Shown: positions 32,031-41,019, counted from the first letter of the stretch. The stretch: 64,000 nt of DNA from Collimonas sp. OK412 (GCF_900112135.1 NZ_FOLC01000021.1:16808-80807); one strand, 5' to 3'. Made by a program: numbers and translations. Notes: a model not told the origin generated them from the letters alone.

Positions 32031-34097
32031 CTATGCCTTAGGCGCATCCGCCGGCGCCTGCCCCGGCATCGGCAATTCGATCACCACAGTCGTTCCCTTG
32101 CCTTCGCCTCCGGCAAAGCGGACTTGCCCGCCCAGGTAGGTCGCTCTTTCATGCAAGCCGCGCAAACCGTGGGTGGTGGTGTTTTCAAAACGCTGCTGCG
32201 ACATGCCGACGCCGTTATCGCGCACCGTCAGCGCCAGCCGGTCTTCGTCGATGTCGAGGATCAGATCGACCTGGGTGGCCCGGGCGTGCTTGGAGACGTT
32301 ATTCAAGATTTCCTGCAGCATGCGATAGACCGCTATTTCGATTTTACGATCGACCGCAATATCTTCATCCGGCAGGCTGGAGTTGCAAACGATCTCGGTG
32401 CGCTGGCCGAAATCTTCCAGCTGTTCGACAATCGCCGCTTTCAGCCCGAACAGCTCAAGCATGTTCGGCCGCAATTCAGTCTGGATCCGGCGCGTGGTCG
32501 CCACCAGCGAGCTCAGCAGGGTTTGCATCTGCGACCGGCGATGCTGCCAGTGCTCATTCTCCGGCAGGATCTTGTAGACGCCTTCCAGGTGCATGCTCAG
32601 CGCCGTCAGCGATGCGCCCATGTTGTCGTGCAGCTCGCGCGCAATCGCCCGCTTCTCTTCTTCCCGTATGGTTTCCATGTGGTTGGCCAGTTCGCGCAGC
32701 AAGGCGGTGCGCTGGGCGATGGTGCGCTCCAGCTCAAGTTCGCGCTGCCTGAGCGAATCCTCGGCACGCTTACGCTCGCTGATGTCGGTGGCGATGCCGA
32801 CCACGCCCATGACCTGCCCTTGCTGGCCGAACCACGGCGCCTTGGTGGTCTGGAAAGTGGTGACCAGGCCGCCCGGCAGCTGCGCCGTCTGTTCCAGCGT
32901 TTCGGAAACCCGGCCGTTCATGATGCGGGCGTCATCTTGATCGATGCGGATTGCATCTTCTTGATCCGGGAACAGCTCACGGCTGCGGCGGTGTCTGGCT
33001 TCTTGCCAGTTCAGCCCGAGCTGGCGCAAATAGGCCGGATTGGCGAAAATCAGGCGCCCCTGGCTGTCTTTCACGAAAATCGGGTCGTTGGTATTGTCGC
33101 TCACCGCAATCAACAAGGCCGTGGCTTCCGCCAGTTCCGCTGCGCTTTGCAGGCGCGCCCCGTATTCGCGGTCGACCTGGCCTGCGGCGCGCCAGAAAAT
33201 GAACAGCACCAGCACGCCGTCGATCAGGGTCAGCAAAGGCGGCACCGAGGTACGGTCGTAAAAACCCTGGCGCGCGCCCCAGTCCGCCAGCCAATGCAGG
33301 GCCACCAGCAAGACCAGCATCTGCGGCAGCGAGCGGCGCAGCATCTGCCCGCCCGGCGCATGGCGGGTGATGATCGCCATCAGGCGCTGATGCGGGCGCG
33401 CCATCAGCAGCGCCATGCCGAACAGCAGGAAAGCGATGGCCGACGGCCAGGGAATGCTGGTGGCGTACACCATCTGGGTCATTGCCGCAACGTGGTACAG
33501 ATAACCCAGCAGCGGGATCGCGCTTAAAAATATCAGGGCAATCGCCAGGTATTCGGTCAGGTGGCTGGTTTTTTTGCCGCGGCGGTCAAGCAGGAGCAAA
33601 GCCGGTCCGCACAAAACAAAACCGATGGCCACCATCGGATGCAAACCGCTCGGGCTGCGCAAGCCGGGCTGCGGCGCCAGCGCGGCAAGAAGGATGTCAA
33701 GCCAGCCTGGGCTGCGAAACGCTTCATGCCACAACGCTGCCATGGCAAACAGCAGCAGCAGGATGGCCAGCGCTTGCGCCGCCAGCCTGGCGGCTTTGCG
33801 CAGCCTGCCCGTCAGGCACTGCAGCAGCAGGCTGCCGGCAGCCAGCAGGAAACCGGCGGCGGTGTTGGCCCGCATGAGCGGTAGCTGCGATGTCGGGAAC
33901 GGCAGCGCCACCTGGTAAACGCCGGCAACCAGCACCGCCGCAGACACGATCGTCAGCGCCAGGCTCACCAGGATGGCAGCGATGGCGGTGCGCGACACAT
34001 AGTTGCGTGTAGCGGCAAGGCTTTCCAGCGCCCGCGCCTTCAGCAAATCCTGGTAATGCGGATTGCCCAGCCCAGCCTCATGGTCGTCTGTCGTCAA
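32031..34097 (-). CDS. Membrane sensor histidine kinase with PAS domain (NarL/DegS type)
   Basis: The 688-residue kinase has an N-terminal membrane region of about eight helices (about 35-320), a PAS domain (about 350-465) ending GVVGIATDISERKRAE, a short coiled coil, a HisKA_3 dimerisation domain with the phospho-acceptor His490 (AIARELHDNMGASLTAL) and a HATPase domain (about 580-680) with EILNNVSKHA and RDNGVGM. This architecture pairs with NarL/FixJ-type regulators; one lies 0.7 kb upstream. The first gene of the three-gene group is that regulator. The signal is unknown. Confidence 0.93.
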   Translation of the reverse strand: MTTDDHEAGLGNPHYQDLLKARALESLAATRNYVSRTAIAAILVSLALTIVSAAVLVAGVYQVALPFPTSQLPLMRANTAAGFLLAAGSLLLQCLTGRLRKAARLAAQALAILLLLFAMAALWHEAFRSPGWLDILLAALAPQPGLRSPSGLHPMVAIGFVLCGPALLLLDRRGKKTSHLTEYLAIALIFLSAIPLLGYLYHVAAMTQMVYATSIPWPSAIAFLLFGMALLMARPHQRLMAIITRHAPGGQMLRRSLPQMLVLLVALHWLADWGARQGFYDRTSVPPLLTLIDGVLVLFIFWRAAGQVDREYGARLQSAAELAEATALLIAVSDNTNDPIFVKDSQGRLIFANPAYLRQLGLNWQEARHRRSRELFPDQEDAIRIDQDDARIMNGRVSETLEQTAQLPGGLVTTFQTTKAPWFGQQGQVMGVVGIATDISERKRAEDSLRQRELELERTIAQRTALLRELANHMETIREEEKRAIARELHDNMGASLTALSMHLEGVYKILPENEHWQHRRSQMQTLLSSLVATTRRIQTELRPNMLELFGLKAAIVEQLEDFGQRTEIVCNSSLPDEDIAVDRKIEIAVYRMLQEILNNVSKHARATQVDLILDIDEDRLALTVRDNGVGMSQQRFENTTTHGLRGLHERATYLGGQVRFAGGEGKGTTVVIELPMPGQAPADAPKA

Positions 34098-34161
34098 GTC
34101 GTCTCCAGGATTTTCATGTCGTTCGATAGCATAACCGGATCATTGCAAAAGGAAACAGCAC

Positions 34162-34184
34162 AAAACCCGCCGGATGCCGGCGGG
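34162..34184 (-). terminator. Terminator after the lone receiver gene
   Basis: On the minus strand CCCGCCGG and CCGGCGGG form an 8-bp stem with a 3-base loop, followed by TTTTG. It separates the receiver gene from the kinase gene, so the kinase probably has its own promoter in 34098-34161. Confidence 0.75.
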
Positions 34185-34234
34185 CGGGTATGGCTGAAAG
34201 CGTTGCAGGCGATCAATGGAATGCAACAGCTCGG

Positions 34235-34663
34235 TCAATGATCCGGCAACCCTGTCCCAAGTGCCGCCAGCAGGTCGCGCAGCTTGGTGAATTCCGAACT
34301 CTTGTCGAAGAAAAAACGCACGCCGTATTTCTCGCCGGCGCGGCGAAAAGCGTTGCTGACGTTATTGCTGAATATGATTTTCGTGGAATTGAGCGGCTTG
34401 GGCAATGCCGCCAGCGTGCGCAACAGGCTCATGCCATTGCCCTGCTTGAGTTCGATATCCAGGATCAGCACGTCAAAAGGCTCGGCATCGATTTTTTTCA
34501 ATGCATCCGCTTCTTCCTCGGCAAATCCGGCAAAGACCACGCCCGGAATTTCACTCAAGGTATCAATCATCAAATCCCTGACAGCCACTGAATCTTCGAC
34601 CAAAAAAATCCGCAACGGCGTGGCGCCGGATTTGGCTATATCGGAGGTTGTTGTATGGTCCAT
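34235..34663 (-). CDS. Stand-alone response regulator receiver protein
   Basis: The 142-residue protein is a CheY-like receiver with no output domain. Acid pocket Glu23/Asp24, phospho-acceptor Asp69 (VLILDIELKQGNGMSLL) and the conserved Lys in FFFDKSSEF are all in place. An N-terminal 15-residue extension precedes the fold. It sits between a NarL-type regulator and the hybrid-less kinase, so it may be a phosphate sink or a second target of that kinase. Confidence 0.92.
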   Translation of the reverse strand: MDHTTTSDIAKSGATPLRIFLVEDSVAVRDLMIDTLSEIPGVVFAGFAEEEADALKKIDAEPFDVLILDIELKQGNGMSLLRTLAALPKPLNSTKIIFSNNVSNAFRRAGEKYGVRFFFDKSSEFTKLRDLLAALGTGLPDH

Positions 34664-34764
34664 TTTAGTTGACGGCTATCTTTCAACATCCCTCGCTTCA
34701 ATTCATGCATTGCGCCAGGCCGGCGAACGGCAGGCAGTTTTCACCCGCGACACGATTGCCCCAT

Positions 34765-35397
34765 CTAATCGATCAGGTTGTTCTTGATCGCATAATAAAT
34801 AATATCCGCATTGCTTGTCATGCTCATCTTCTGCAGCACACGTGTACGGTAAGTGCTGATGGTCTTGACGCTCAGGCAAAGCTCTTCGGCAATCCTGGTC
34901 ACTCCTTCACCCTGGCTCAATTTATAAAAAATTTCATACTCGCGCGCCGACAAGGATTCATGCAGCGGCGCATTCTCATTACTGGCGGGATCTGCCGTCA
35001 GCAGCTCGGCCACCGCATAGCTGATGTACTTGTGGCCCTGCAGGATGGTTTCGATCGCCTTCACCAGCTCCGTCGCCAGCGCTTCTTTCTGCACATAGCC
35101 GTCGGCGCCGCTGCGCAGCACCTGCACTGCGTAACGGCTTTCCGGGTGCATGCTCAGGATCAGCACCGGCAACAGCGGCTTCTCGCGCTTGATCTGCTTC
35201 AGCACTTCCACGCCGCTCTTGTCCGGCATCGCGATATCGAGCAGCACGATGTCGTATTCCTCGGAACGGATCAGCCGGATCGCTTCCTGCGCATTGGCGG
35301 CTTCGCCGGCGATTTCCATCTCCGGGATATCAGCAATGAAATACTGGACGCCGGCGCGGACTACCGCATGGTCGTCAACCACCAAAATTTTTATCAT
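34765..35397 (-). CDS. NarL/FixJ-type response regulator
   Basis: The 210-residue regulator has a receiver domain (Asp8/Asp9 pocket, Asp54 in VLLDIAMPDKSG) and a LuxR-type helix-turn-helix (about 145-205: LSAREYEIFYKLSQGEGVTRIAEELCLSVKTISTYRTRVLQKM). It is the likely partner of the kinase at 32031-34097. Target genes are unknown. It begins the group that runs through the lone receiver. Confidence 0.94.
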   Translation of the reverse strand: MIKILVVDDHAVVRAGVQYFIADIPEMEIAGEAANAQEAIRLIRSEEYDIVLLDIAMPDKSGVEVLKQIKREKPLLPVLILSMHPESRYAVQVLRSGADGYVQKEALATELVKAIETILQGHKYISYAVAELLTADPASNENAPLHESLSAREYEIFYKLSQGEGVTRIAEELCLSVKTISTYRTRVLQKMSMTSNADIIYYAIKNNLID

Positions 35398-35429
35398 CTA
35401 TTCAACCGTCGCAATCAGATAAGTTGTCG

Positions 35430-35445
35430 GCGCTGGCGCCAGCGC
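35430..35445. repeat. 16-bp perfect palindrome
   Basis: GCGCTGGCGCCAGCGC lies between the exported repeat protein and the NarL-type regulator, 33 bases upstream of the regulator start. It might be an operator, or a GC-rich 3' hairpin of the neighbouring gene. Confidence 0.45.
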
Positions 35446-35491
35446 GTAACGTTTAGTGTGCGTCCGACTGTCTTCAATGTAAACCCTATGG

Positions 35492-36043
35492 TTATTTGCC
35501 GAGCTCAGCCTTGGCCGCAACGATACAGTCTTCCTTGGCAGCGCCTGCCAGCGCATCGCACTTGGCCATGGCAACCTTGTAGCGTGCATCGGCGCGTTCT
35601 TCCCGAGCGTCAGCCTTGGCCTTGGAAACATCCCTCTGGGTGTTGGCGTTGGCTACATCGTTAACCTGGTCCGCCTTGGCCTGCTTGATGCAGACATCCT
35701 TGGCGTTGCCCGCCAGGCCATCGCATTTTTCCCTGGCTACCGCATAGTCGGCGTCAGCTTCGGATTTGCGTGCGCTGGCGATGGCTTTGGGGGTATTTTT
35801 ATATTCGGCTTTTGCATCTTGCGTGGTGTGTTCGCGGGTGGCCTTGGCCTGCTTCAGGCAAACATCCTTGCCGTTGCCGCTGAGCTCGTCGCATTTTGCC
35901 TTGTCGCTCTTGTAGGTGGCGTCCGCCAGGTCTTCTGTCGCCTTGTAGCTGGCTTTGGCGCTGTCCGCCGCCAGCGCCAGCGATGTGCCGCTAAAACCGG
36001 CAACGCCGATCAGCATGGCCGCGAGGATTTTGTTGATAGTCAT
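35492..36043 (-). CDS. Exported protein with three Cys-containing repeats
   Basis: The 183-residue protein has a signal peptide (1-26, ending ALAAD). Three copies of a 25-residue unit follow, each with a Cys pair ten or eleven residues apart: AKCDELSGNGKDVCLKQAKA (about 53-72), EKCDGLAGNAKDVCIKQAKA (about 108-127) and AKCDALAGAAKEDCIVAAKA (about 160-179). The rest is Ala/Lys/Asp-rich and helical. Each repeat probably forms a disulfide-pinned helical hairpin in the periplasm. I know similar hypothetical proteins from Burkholderiales but not their function. Confidence 0.85.
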   Translation of the reverse strand: MTINKILAAMLIGVAGFSGTSLALAADSAKASYKATEDLADATYKSDKAKCDELSGNGKDVCLKQAKATREHTTQDAKAEYKNTPKAIASARKSEADADYAVAREKCDGLAGNAKDVCIKQAKADQVNDVANANTQRDVSKAKADAREERADARYKVAMAKCDALAGAAKEDCIVAAKAELGK

Positions 36044-36112
36044 GTCAATGCCCTTTCTTCGACATCATGGCGTCATTGCCCAATCATGCATGGTGGAATC
36101 GAGGATTCGGAA

Positions 36113-36319
36113 CTACCGTTCCTTGTGACGCTCTTCAAACGCGCGGATCTGCTTTTCGGCCTCGTCCTTGCTGACGCCATAGGCTTCCTGGATGCTGCCG
36201 GCCAGCTGGTCGCGCTTGCCGGCGATCTGCTCCAGCTTGTCGTCGGTGAGCTTGCCCCATTGCTGCTTGACGTTGCCCTTGAATTGTTTCCAGTTGCCTT
36301 GAATAGTGTCCCAGTTCAT
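36113..36319 (-). CDS. CsbD family stress protein
   Basis: The 68-residue protein MNWDTIQGNWKQFKGNVKQQ, then WGKLTDDKLEQIAGKRDQLA and GSIQEAYGVSKDEAEKQIRA, is a full-length CsbD member. These hydrophilic helical proteins are induced by general stress in many bacteria, with unknown biochemistry. AAGGAG precedes the ATG by 6 bases. Confidence 0.95.
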   Translation of the reverse strand: MNWDTIQGNWKQFKGNVKQQWGKLTDDKLEQIAGKRDQLAGSIQEAYGVSKDEAEKQIRAFEERHKER

Positions 36320-36640
36320 TGTGCACTCCTTGATGGTTGTCGATTCAATGCCAGGCCGGTCTTTCGGCAACGCGGCTGGCTTGATATGCAAGGGCGGTCT
36401 GTAGAGCGACGGCGCCGGCCCGACCGGCCCGCATCGCTACCCTTGCATCGGTGAGTCCATGCTAACCAGCCTCCCCACGGGGCGCTATAGGACAGGGACC
36501 GAAGTCCTTGTAGGACAAACGGAAGCGGCGGCCGCACGGAACGCGCCGTCAATGTGTAAAATTGTCAGCCTGCTACCGTTACAAGCGGTTTTCCACCAGC
36601 GAACCGCCGGCGCAGCGGCAATCTTAAAAGGAAGGAAATC
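36320..36640. other. Divergent intergenic region, csbD / GltB-like gene
   Basis: No gene is seen. Two copies of TAGGACA lie 23 bases apart (36488-36494 and 36511-36517), with a GGAC-GTCC hairpin between them. The GltB-like gene has an AT-rich patch (GTAAAATTGT, around 36555) that may be a -10. The stress-type csbD promoter is somewhere in 36320-36440. Confidence 0.4.
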
Positions 36641-38254
36641 ATGAGAGTCAGTCGTTACCTTAGTTTCTGGGCAGTGCTGTTGCTGACTTTGCTGCTTGCC
36701 GCCGGCGCCGCGGCCGGCAAGATGGGATGGTGGTGGGCGGTGCTCCCCGGCCTGCTGACCGCGCTCGGCATCTGGGACATGAACCAGCGCAGCCATGCGA
36801 TCCTGCGCAACTATCCGCTGATGGGGCATTTCCGTTTTCTGTTTGAAATGATCCGCCCTGAAATGCGCCAGTATTTTTTCGAGAGCGACAACGACGGTGC
36901 ACCGTTCACCCGCAAGGAACGCAGCCTGGTCTACCAGCGCGCCAAAGGCGAAGTCGACAGCCGGCCGTTCGGCACCGAGCTGGACGTCAAGCTGCGCGGC
37001 TATGAATGGGTCGGCCACTCGCTGTCGCCGACCATCATCGCCAGCCATGATTTCCGCGTCACGGTCGGCGCCGAGCGGGCGCAGCCGTATTCGATGTCGG
37101 TCTTCAATGTATCGGCGATGAGCTTCGGCGCGCTGTCGGCCAACGCCATCCGCGCGCTCAACCGCGGCGCCAAGAAAGGCGGCTTTGCGCACGATACCGG
37201 CGAAGGGTCGATCTCGCCCTATCACCGCGAATTCGGCGGCGACCTGCTGTGGCAGATCGCCTCCGGCTATTTCGGCTGCCGCAACGGCGACGGCAGCTTC
37301 AATGAAGAAAAATTCGTGGCGCAAGCGACTTCGCCGCAGGTCAAGATGATCACGGTCAAGCTCTCGCAAGGCGCCAAGCCCGGCCACGGCGGCGTGCTGC
37401 CCGCAGCCAAGGTCACGCCGGAGATTTCCGCCACGCGCGGCGTGCCGATGGGCGTCGACTGCATTTCGCCCGCCGCCCACTCCTCGTTTTCGAATCCTAT
37501 CGGCCTGCTGGAATTCATCCAGAAACTGCGCACGCTGTCGGGCGACAAGCCGGTCGGTTTCAAATTGTGCGTCGGCCATCCCTGGGAGTTTTTCGGCATC
37601 GTCAAAGCCATGCTGCAGACCGGCATCCTGCCGGATTTCATCGTGGTGGACGGTTCCGAAGGCGGCACCGGCGCGGCGCCGCTGGAGTTTGTCGACCACG
37701 TCGGCATGCCTCTGCAGGAAGGTTTGCTGCTGGTGCATAACACCCTGCTCGGCGCCGGCCTGCGCGACCGCATCAAGATCGGCGCCAGCGGCAAGGTGAT
37801 CACCGCCTTCGACCTGGCCCGCACGCTGGCGATAGGCGCCGACTGGTGCAACTCGGCGCGCGGCTTCATGTTCTCGCTCGGCTGCATACAGTCGCAAAGC
37901 TGCCATACCGACCGCTGCCCGACCGGCGTCGCGACCCAGGACGTGGGCCGGCAGAAGGCGCTGGTGGTGCCGGACAAGGCCGAACGCGTGTATCGCTTCC
38001 ATGAAAGCACTTTGCATGCGCTGCAAGAGCTGGTGCAGGCCGCGGGCCTGCCGCATGCTTCTGCGCTACGCGCGCATCACATCGTGCGCCGTACCTCGGA
38101 CCATGAAGTGAAGCTGATGTCTGATTTGCTGCATTACCTGCAGCCGGGAGATTTGCTGAACCAGAAATACCGCTACCCGGTGTTCGAGAAATACTGGCCT
38201 ATCTCGCGCGCGGAGAGTTTTCATCCTGCCGCGCCGATCCAGGCCGGCGCCTGA
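36641..38254 (+). CDS. Membrane-anchored GltB-like FMN flavoprotein
   Basis: The 537-residue protein has an N-terminal hydrophobic hairpin (about 7-45) and then the FMN-binding domain of glutamate synthase: PYSMSVFNVSAMSFGALSANAI, KPGHGGVLPAAKVTPEIS, DGSEGGTGAAPLEF, GASGKVITAFDLARTLAIGADWCNSARGFMFSLGC. Cys415, Cys421 and Cys426 keep the C-X5-C-X4-C spacing of the 3Fe-4S site of glutamate synthase. It lacks the glutaminase domain, so it is not a full glutamate synthase; such FMN-binding GltB-family proteins have unknown substrates. GGAAGG precedes the ATG. Confidence 0.92.
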   Translation: MRVSRYLSFWAVLLLTLLLAAGAAAGKMGWWWAVLPGLLTALGIWDMNQRSHAILRNYPLMGHFRFLFEMIRPEMRQYFFESDNDGAPFTRKERSLVYQRAKGEVDSRPFGTELDVKLRGYEWVGHSLSPTIIASHDFRVTVGAERAQPYSMSVFNVSAMSFGALSANAIRALNRGAKKGGFAHDTGEGSISPYHREFGGDLLWQIASGYFGCRNGDGSFNEEKFVAQATSPQVKMITVKLSQGAKPGHGGVLPAAKVTPEISATRGVPMGVDCISPAAHSSFSNPIGLLEFIQKLRTLSGDKPVGFKLCVGHPWEFFGIVKAMLQTGILPDFIVVDGSEGGTGAAPLEFVDHVGMPLQEGLLLVHNTLLGAGLRDRIKIGASGKVITAFDLARTLAIGADWCNSARGFMFSLGCIQSQSCHTDRCPTGVATQDVGRQKALVVPDKAERVYRFHESTLHALQELVQAAGLPHASALRAHHIVRRTSDHEVKLMSDLLHYLQPGDLLNQKYRYPVFEKYWPISRAESFHPAAPIQAGA

Positions 38255-38290
38255 AAAAAAGCCAGGGTGGTTGCACATCCTGGCTTTTTT
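38254..38290. terminator. Bidirectional terminator
   Basis: A-run, GCCAGG, 12-base loop, CCTGGC and a T-run separate the GltB-like gene (plus) from the isomerase gene (minus), serving both. Confidence 0.9.
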
Positions 38291-38307
38291 ATTGTCGCTG
38301 ACCCGGT

Positions 38308-38970
38308 TCAGGCTTCCGCATCCGGCTGGTTTTCCGGCGCTGCCTTGCTAAAGGCGTCAAGCTGCTGGCAGTTCTGGTAAATGCCCATCACGGTCGGCAT
38401 CGCCGACAGGTCGCATTTCAGGCGCTGTGCATTGAAAATCTGCGGCACCAGGCAGCAGTCGGCCAGCGTCGGCGTATCGCCGAAACAGAACTTGCCGGGC
38501 CGGCTGTCCCTGGCCAGCGTCACCTCCAGCGCCGCCAGGCCGCTTTCGCACCAGTGCCGGTACCAGGCGTTCTTGGCGTTTTCATCCACTTTCAATTCGT
38601 GCACCAGGTAACGCAGCACGCGCAGGTTGTTGAGCGGGTGGATGTCGCAGGCAATCGACAAGGCTATGCTGCGTACGAAAGCCCGGTCCAGCGCGGCCGG
38701 CGGCAGCAATGCCGGCGCCGGATGGATTTCTTCCAGGTACTCCAGGATCGCCAGCGACTGCGTCAGCACCGCCTGGCCGTCGACTGCATCGTCGTCGACC
38801 ATGGTCGGCACCAGGCCGTCGCTGTTCAAGGTCCGGTACATCTGGCTGAGCTGCTCGCCGCCATGTTTCAGCAGATGCACGGGAACGGTATCGTAGGGCA
38901 TGCCTTTCAAGTTCAAGGCAATCCGTACCCGGTAGGAGGCGGAGCTGCGGAAGTAGCTATACAGTTTCAT
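38308..38970 (-). CDS. Zeta-class glutathione-dependent maleylacetoacetate/maleylpyruvate isomerase
   Basis: The 220-residue glutathione transferase has the zeta-class motif YSYFRSSASYRVRIALNLKG, with the active Ser/Ser/Cys-type position occupied by SSAS, the glutathione site TQSLAILEYLEEIHP and the alpha-helical C-terminal domain with CLVPQIFNAQRLKCDL. It isomerises the cis product of ring cleavage (maleylacetoacetate in tyrosine, maleylpyruvate in gentisate breakdown). It sits 10 bases after a short FAA hydrolase, as in nagL-nagK of Ralstonia U2. No ring-cleavage dioxygenase is in the window, so the exact substrate is open. Confidence 0.88.
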   Translation of the reverse strand: MKLYSYFRSSASYRVRIALNLKGMPYDTVPVHLLKHGGEQLSQMYRTLNSDGLVPTMVDDDAVDGQAVLTQSLAILEYLEEIHPAPALLPPAALDRAFVRSIALSIACDIHPLNNLRVLRYLVHELKVDENAKNAWYRHWCESGLAALEVTLARDSRPGKFCFGDTPTLADCCLVPQIFNAQRLKCDLSAMPTVMGIYQNCQQLDAFSKAAPENQPDAEA

Positions 38971-38980
38971 CGGTATCTGC

Positions 38981-39676
38981 TCAGACCAGGCGTACGCGCA
39001 GATCGCCGACACCGGCTACCGATCCTTCCAGCAAGTCGCCCTTGCCTACGGCGGCAACCCCGGCCGGCGTGCCGGTAAAAATCAGGTCGCCGGCCTGCAG
39101 TTCAAAATAGGCGGACAGTTGCTCAATGGTCTCGGCGATGTTCCAGATCATCTGGTTGATGTCGCCCTTCTGACGCAATGCGCCGTTCACGTCCAGGTGG
39201 ATATCGCCTTGCTCGATGACGCCGGTGGCGCCGATCGGATGGATGGGCGAAATCGGCGCCGAATGATCAAAGCCCTTGCCGGTGCACCATGGCCGTCCCA
39301 GCTTCTTGGCTTCGCCCTGCAGGTCGCGGCGGGTCATGTCGAGCCCGACTGCGTAACCCCAGATGTGCTTGACGGCTTCCGCCGCCGGAATATTCTTGCC
39401 GCCGGTGGCCAGCGCCACCACCAGCTCGATTTCGTGATGCAGGTCCTGGGTCATGGATGGATAAGGCATCTCGCCTGTGCTGCCGTGGGCGACCGGCAGC
39501 ACCGCATCGGCGGGCTTCATGAAGAAGAACGGCGCTTCACGGCCGCTGCTGCCCATTTCCTTGGCGTGTTCGGCATAATTGCGGCCGACGCAGTAGATCC
39601 GGTGCACCGGAAACAATTGGTCGCTGCCGGCCACGGGAACGGCTGCTGCCGGTTTGGGAGGGAAAACGAAGTGCAT
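38981..39676 (-). CDS. FAA hydrolase family protein (fumarylpyruvate hydrolase-like)
   Basis: The 231-residue protein has the FAH fold motifs CVGRNYAEHAKEMG, PFFFMKPADAVLP, HHEIELVVALA (metal Glu pair) and AGDLIFTGTPAGVAAV. The short length fits fumarylpyruvate hydrolase more than fumarylacetoacetase (about 420). It would split fumarylpyruvate into fumarate and pyruvate, following the isomerase encoded next. The two genes are 10 bases apart and terminated together. Confidence 0.88.
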   Translation of the reverse strand: MHFVFPPKPAAAVPVAGSDQLFPVHRIYCVGRNYAEHAKEMGSSGREAPFFFMKPADAVLPVAHGSTGEMPYPSMTQDLHHEIELVVALATGGKNIPAAEAVKHIWGYAVGLDMTRRDLQGEAKKLGRPWCTGKGFDHSAPISPIHPIGATGVIEQGDIHLDVNGALRQKGDINQMIWNIAETIEQLSAYFELQAGDLIFTGTPAGVAAVGKGDLLEGSVAGVGDLRVRLV

Positions 39677-39729
39677 GGAAGCTCCTTTTTCAATACCGCC
39701 GGAATGCCGGCAGCGAACATTGTCTGAAT

Positions 39730-40908
39730 TTAATCCTTGCCGAGAAACTGCCCCAGGCGACGTACCGCTTCTTGCAGGTTTTCCATTGAAGTCGCGTACG
39801 ACAAGCGGACGTAGTGCTGTGCCGTATAGGGGCCAAAATCCAGGCCGGAAACCATGCTGACGCCGGCCTGGTTCAAGACTTCCTTGACGAACTTGTCGGC
39901 GTCGTCGCCTTCCTTAAACAGGGCGCTGCAATCCGCATACACATAAAACGCGCCATCCGGCATCACCGGCACCTTGAAACCCAGTTCGACCAGGGCCGGC
40001 ACCAGGTAATCGCGGCGGCGCTTGAATTCGCTCTTGCGCGACTCGTACAAAGCCAGCGACTCGGGCTCGAAACAAGCCAGCGCCGCGTGCTGGGCAATCG
40101 CCGAAGGGCAGATGAACAGGTTCTGGGCGAGTTTTTCGATAGGCGCCACCAGCGCTTCCGGCAGCACCAGCCAGCCGAGACGCCAGCCGGTCATGTTGAA
40201 ATATTTGGAGAAACTGTTGATGACGATGATGTCGTCGCCCAGCGACAGCGCCGAAAACGGGTCGCCTTCGTAGCTCAGGCCTTGGTAGATTTCATCGACG
40301 ATGGAAAAGCCGCCCTTGCCACGCACGGTGGCGATGATCTTCTCCAGCTCGCTGTGCAGGATCGAGGTGCCGGTCGGATTGGACGGCGACGCCAGCAGCA
40401 CGCCGCGCGTCTGCTCACCCCAGTGCTCGCGCACCATCTGGTCGGACAGCTGGAAGCGCTGCTGCGGACCGCTGGCGATCATTTTCGCCTGGCCGTCGAA
40501 GGCCGCGACAAAGTGGCGATTGCAGGGGTAGGACGGATCAGGCATCAGCACCTCGCTGCCCTTTTCCACCAACGCCGCGCAAGCCAGCAGCAAGGCGGCC
40601 GAAGCGCCGGCGGTGACGACAATGCGCTCGGGCGCGATATCGAGGCCGAATACCTGGCGGTAATGGGCCGAGATCGCTTCCCGCAGCGCCGGCAGGCCGG
40701 TGGCCGAGGTGTACTGCATCTTGCCGTCGGCCATGGCCTTGGCGGCGGCTTCGATCACCAGCGGCGCCGCGGTGAAATCAGGTTCGCCGATACCCATGTG
40801 GATAATGTGGCGGCCTTGCCGCTCCAGCGCTGCAGCCATTTTTGCCAGCTCCATCACATGGAACGGTGCGATGTTGTCGAGGCGTGAAGCCAGGTGCGAG
40901 AATGTCAT
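39730..40908 (-). CDS. PLP-dependent class I aminotransferase
   Basis: The 392-residue protein has fold-type I motifs: GIGEPDFTAAP, YTSATGLPALREAIS, SPSNPTGT and NSFSKYFNMTGWRLGW with PLP Lys235. It matches the AspC/AlaA-like branch of amino-acid transaminases; the exact substrate cannot be read from sequence. It lies 53 bases upstream of the FAA hydrolase gene and 111 downstream of nusB. Confidence 0.9.
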   Translation of the reverse strand: MTFSHLASRLDNIAPFHVMELAKMAAALERQGRHIIHMGIGEPDFTAAPLVIEAAAKAMADGKMQYTSATGLPALREAISAHYRQVFGLDIAPERIVVTAGASAALLLACAALVEKGSEVLMPDPSYPCNRHFVAAFDGQAKMIASGPQQRFQLSDQMVREHWGEQTRGVLLASPSNPTGTSILHSELEKIIATVRGKGGFSIVDEIYQGLSYEGDPFSALSLGDDIIVINSFSKYFNMTGWRLGWLVLPEALVAPIEKLAQNLFICPSAIAQHAALACFEPESLALYESRKSEFKRRRDYLVPALVELGFKVPVMPDGAFYVYADCSALFKEGDDADKFVKEVLNQAGVSMVSGLDFGPYTAQHYVRLSYATSMENLQEAVRRLGQFLGKD

Positions 40909-41019
40909 GAATGCTTTTCCGAGTGGCGCGGCGCTACCTGTCAGCGGCTGTTCGCCTCGCCTGAAACACGGAACCGGAAGCGATAACGCAGCATCCGCGG
41001 CTCCGCCTTGATTGCTGGA

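Noticed and set aside
36485..38056. A 523-codon minus-strand frame opposite the GltB-like gene
   Set aside because: Antisense shadow of a gene with clear FMN and Cys motifs.
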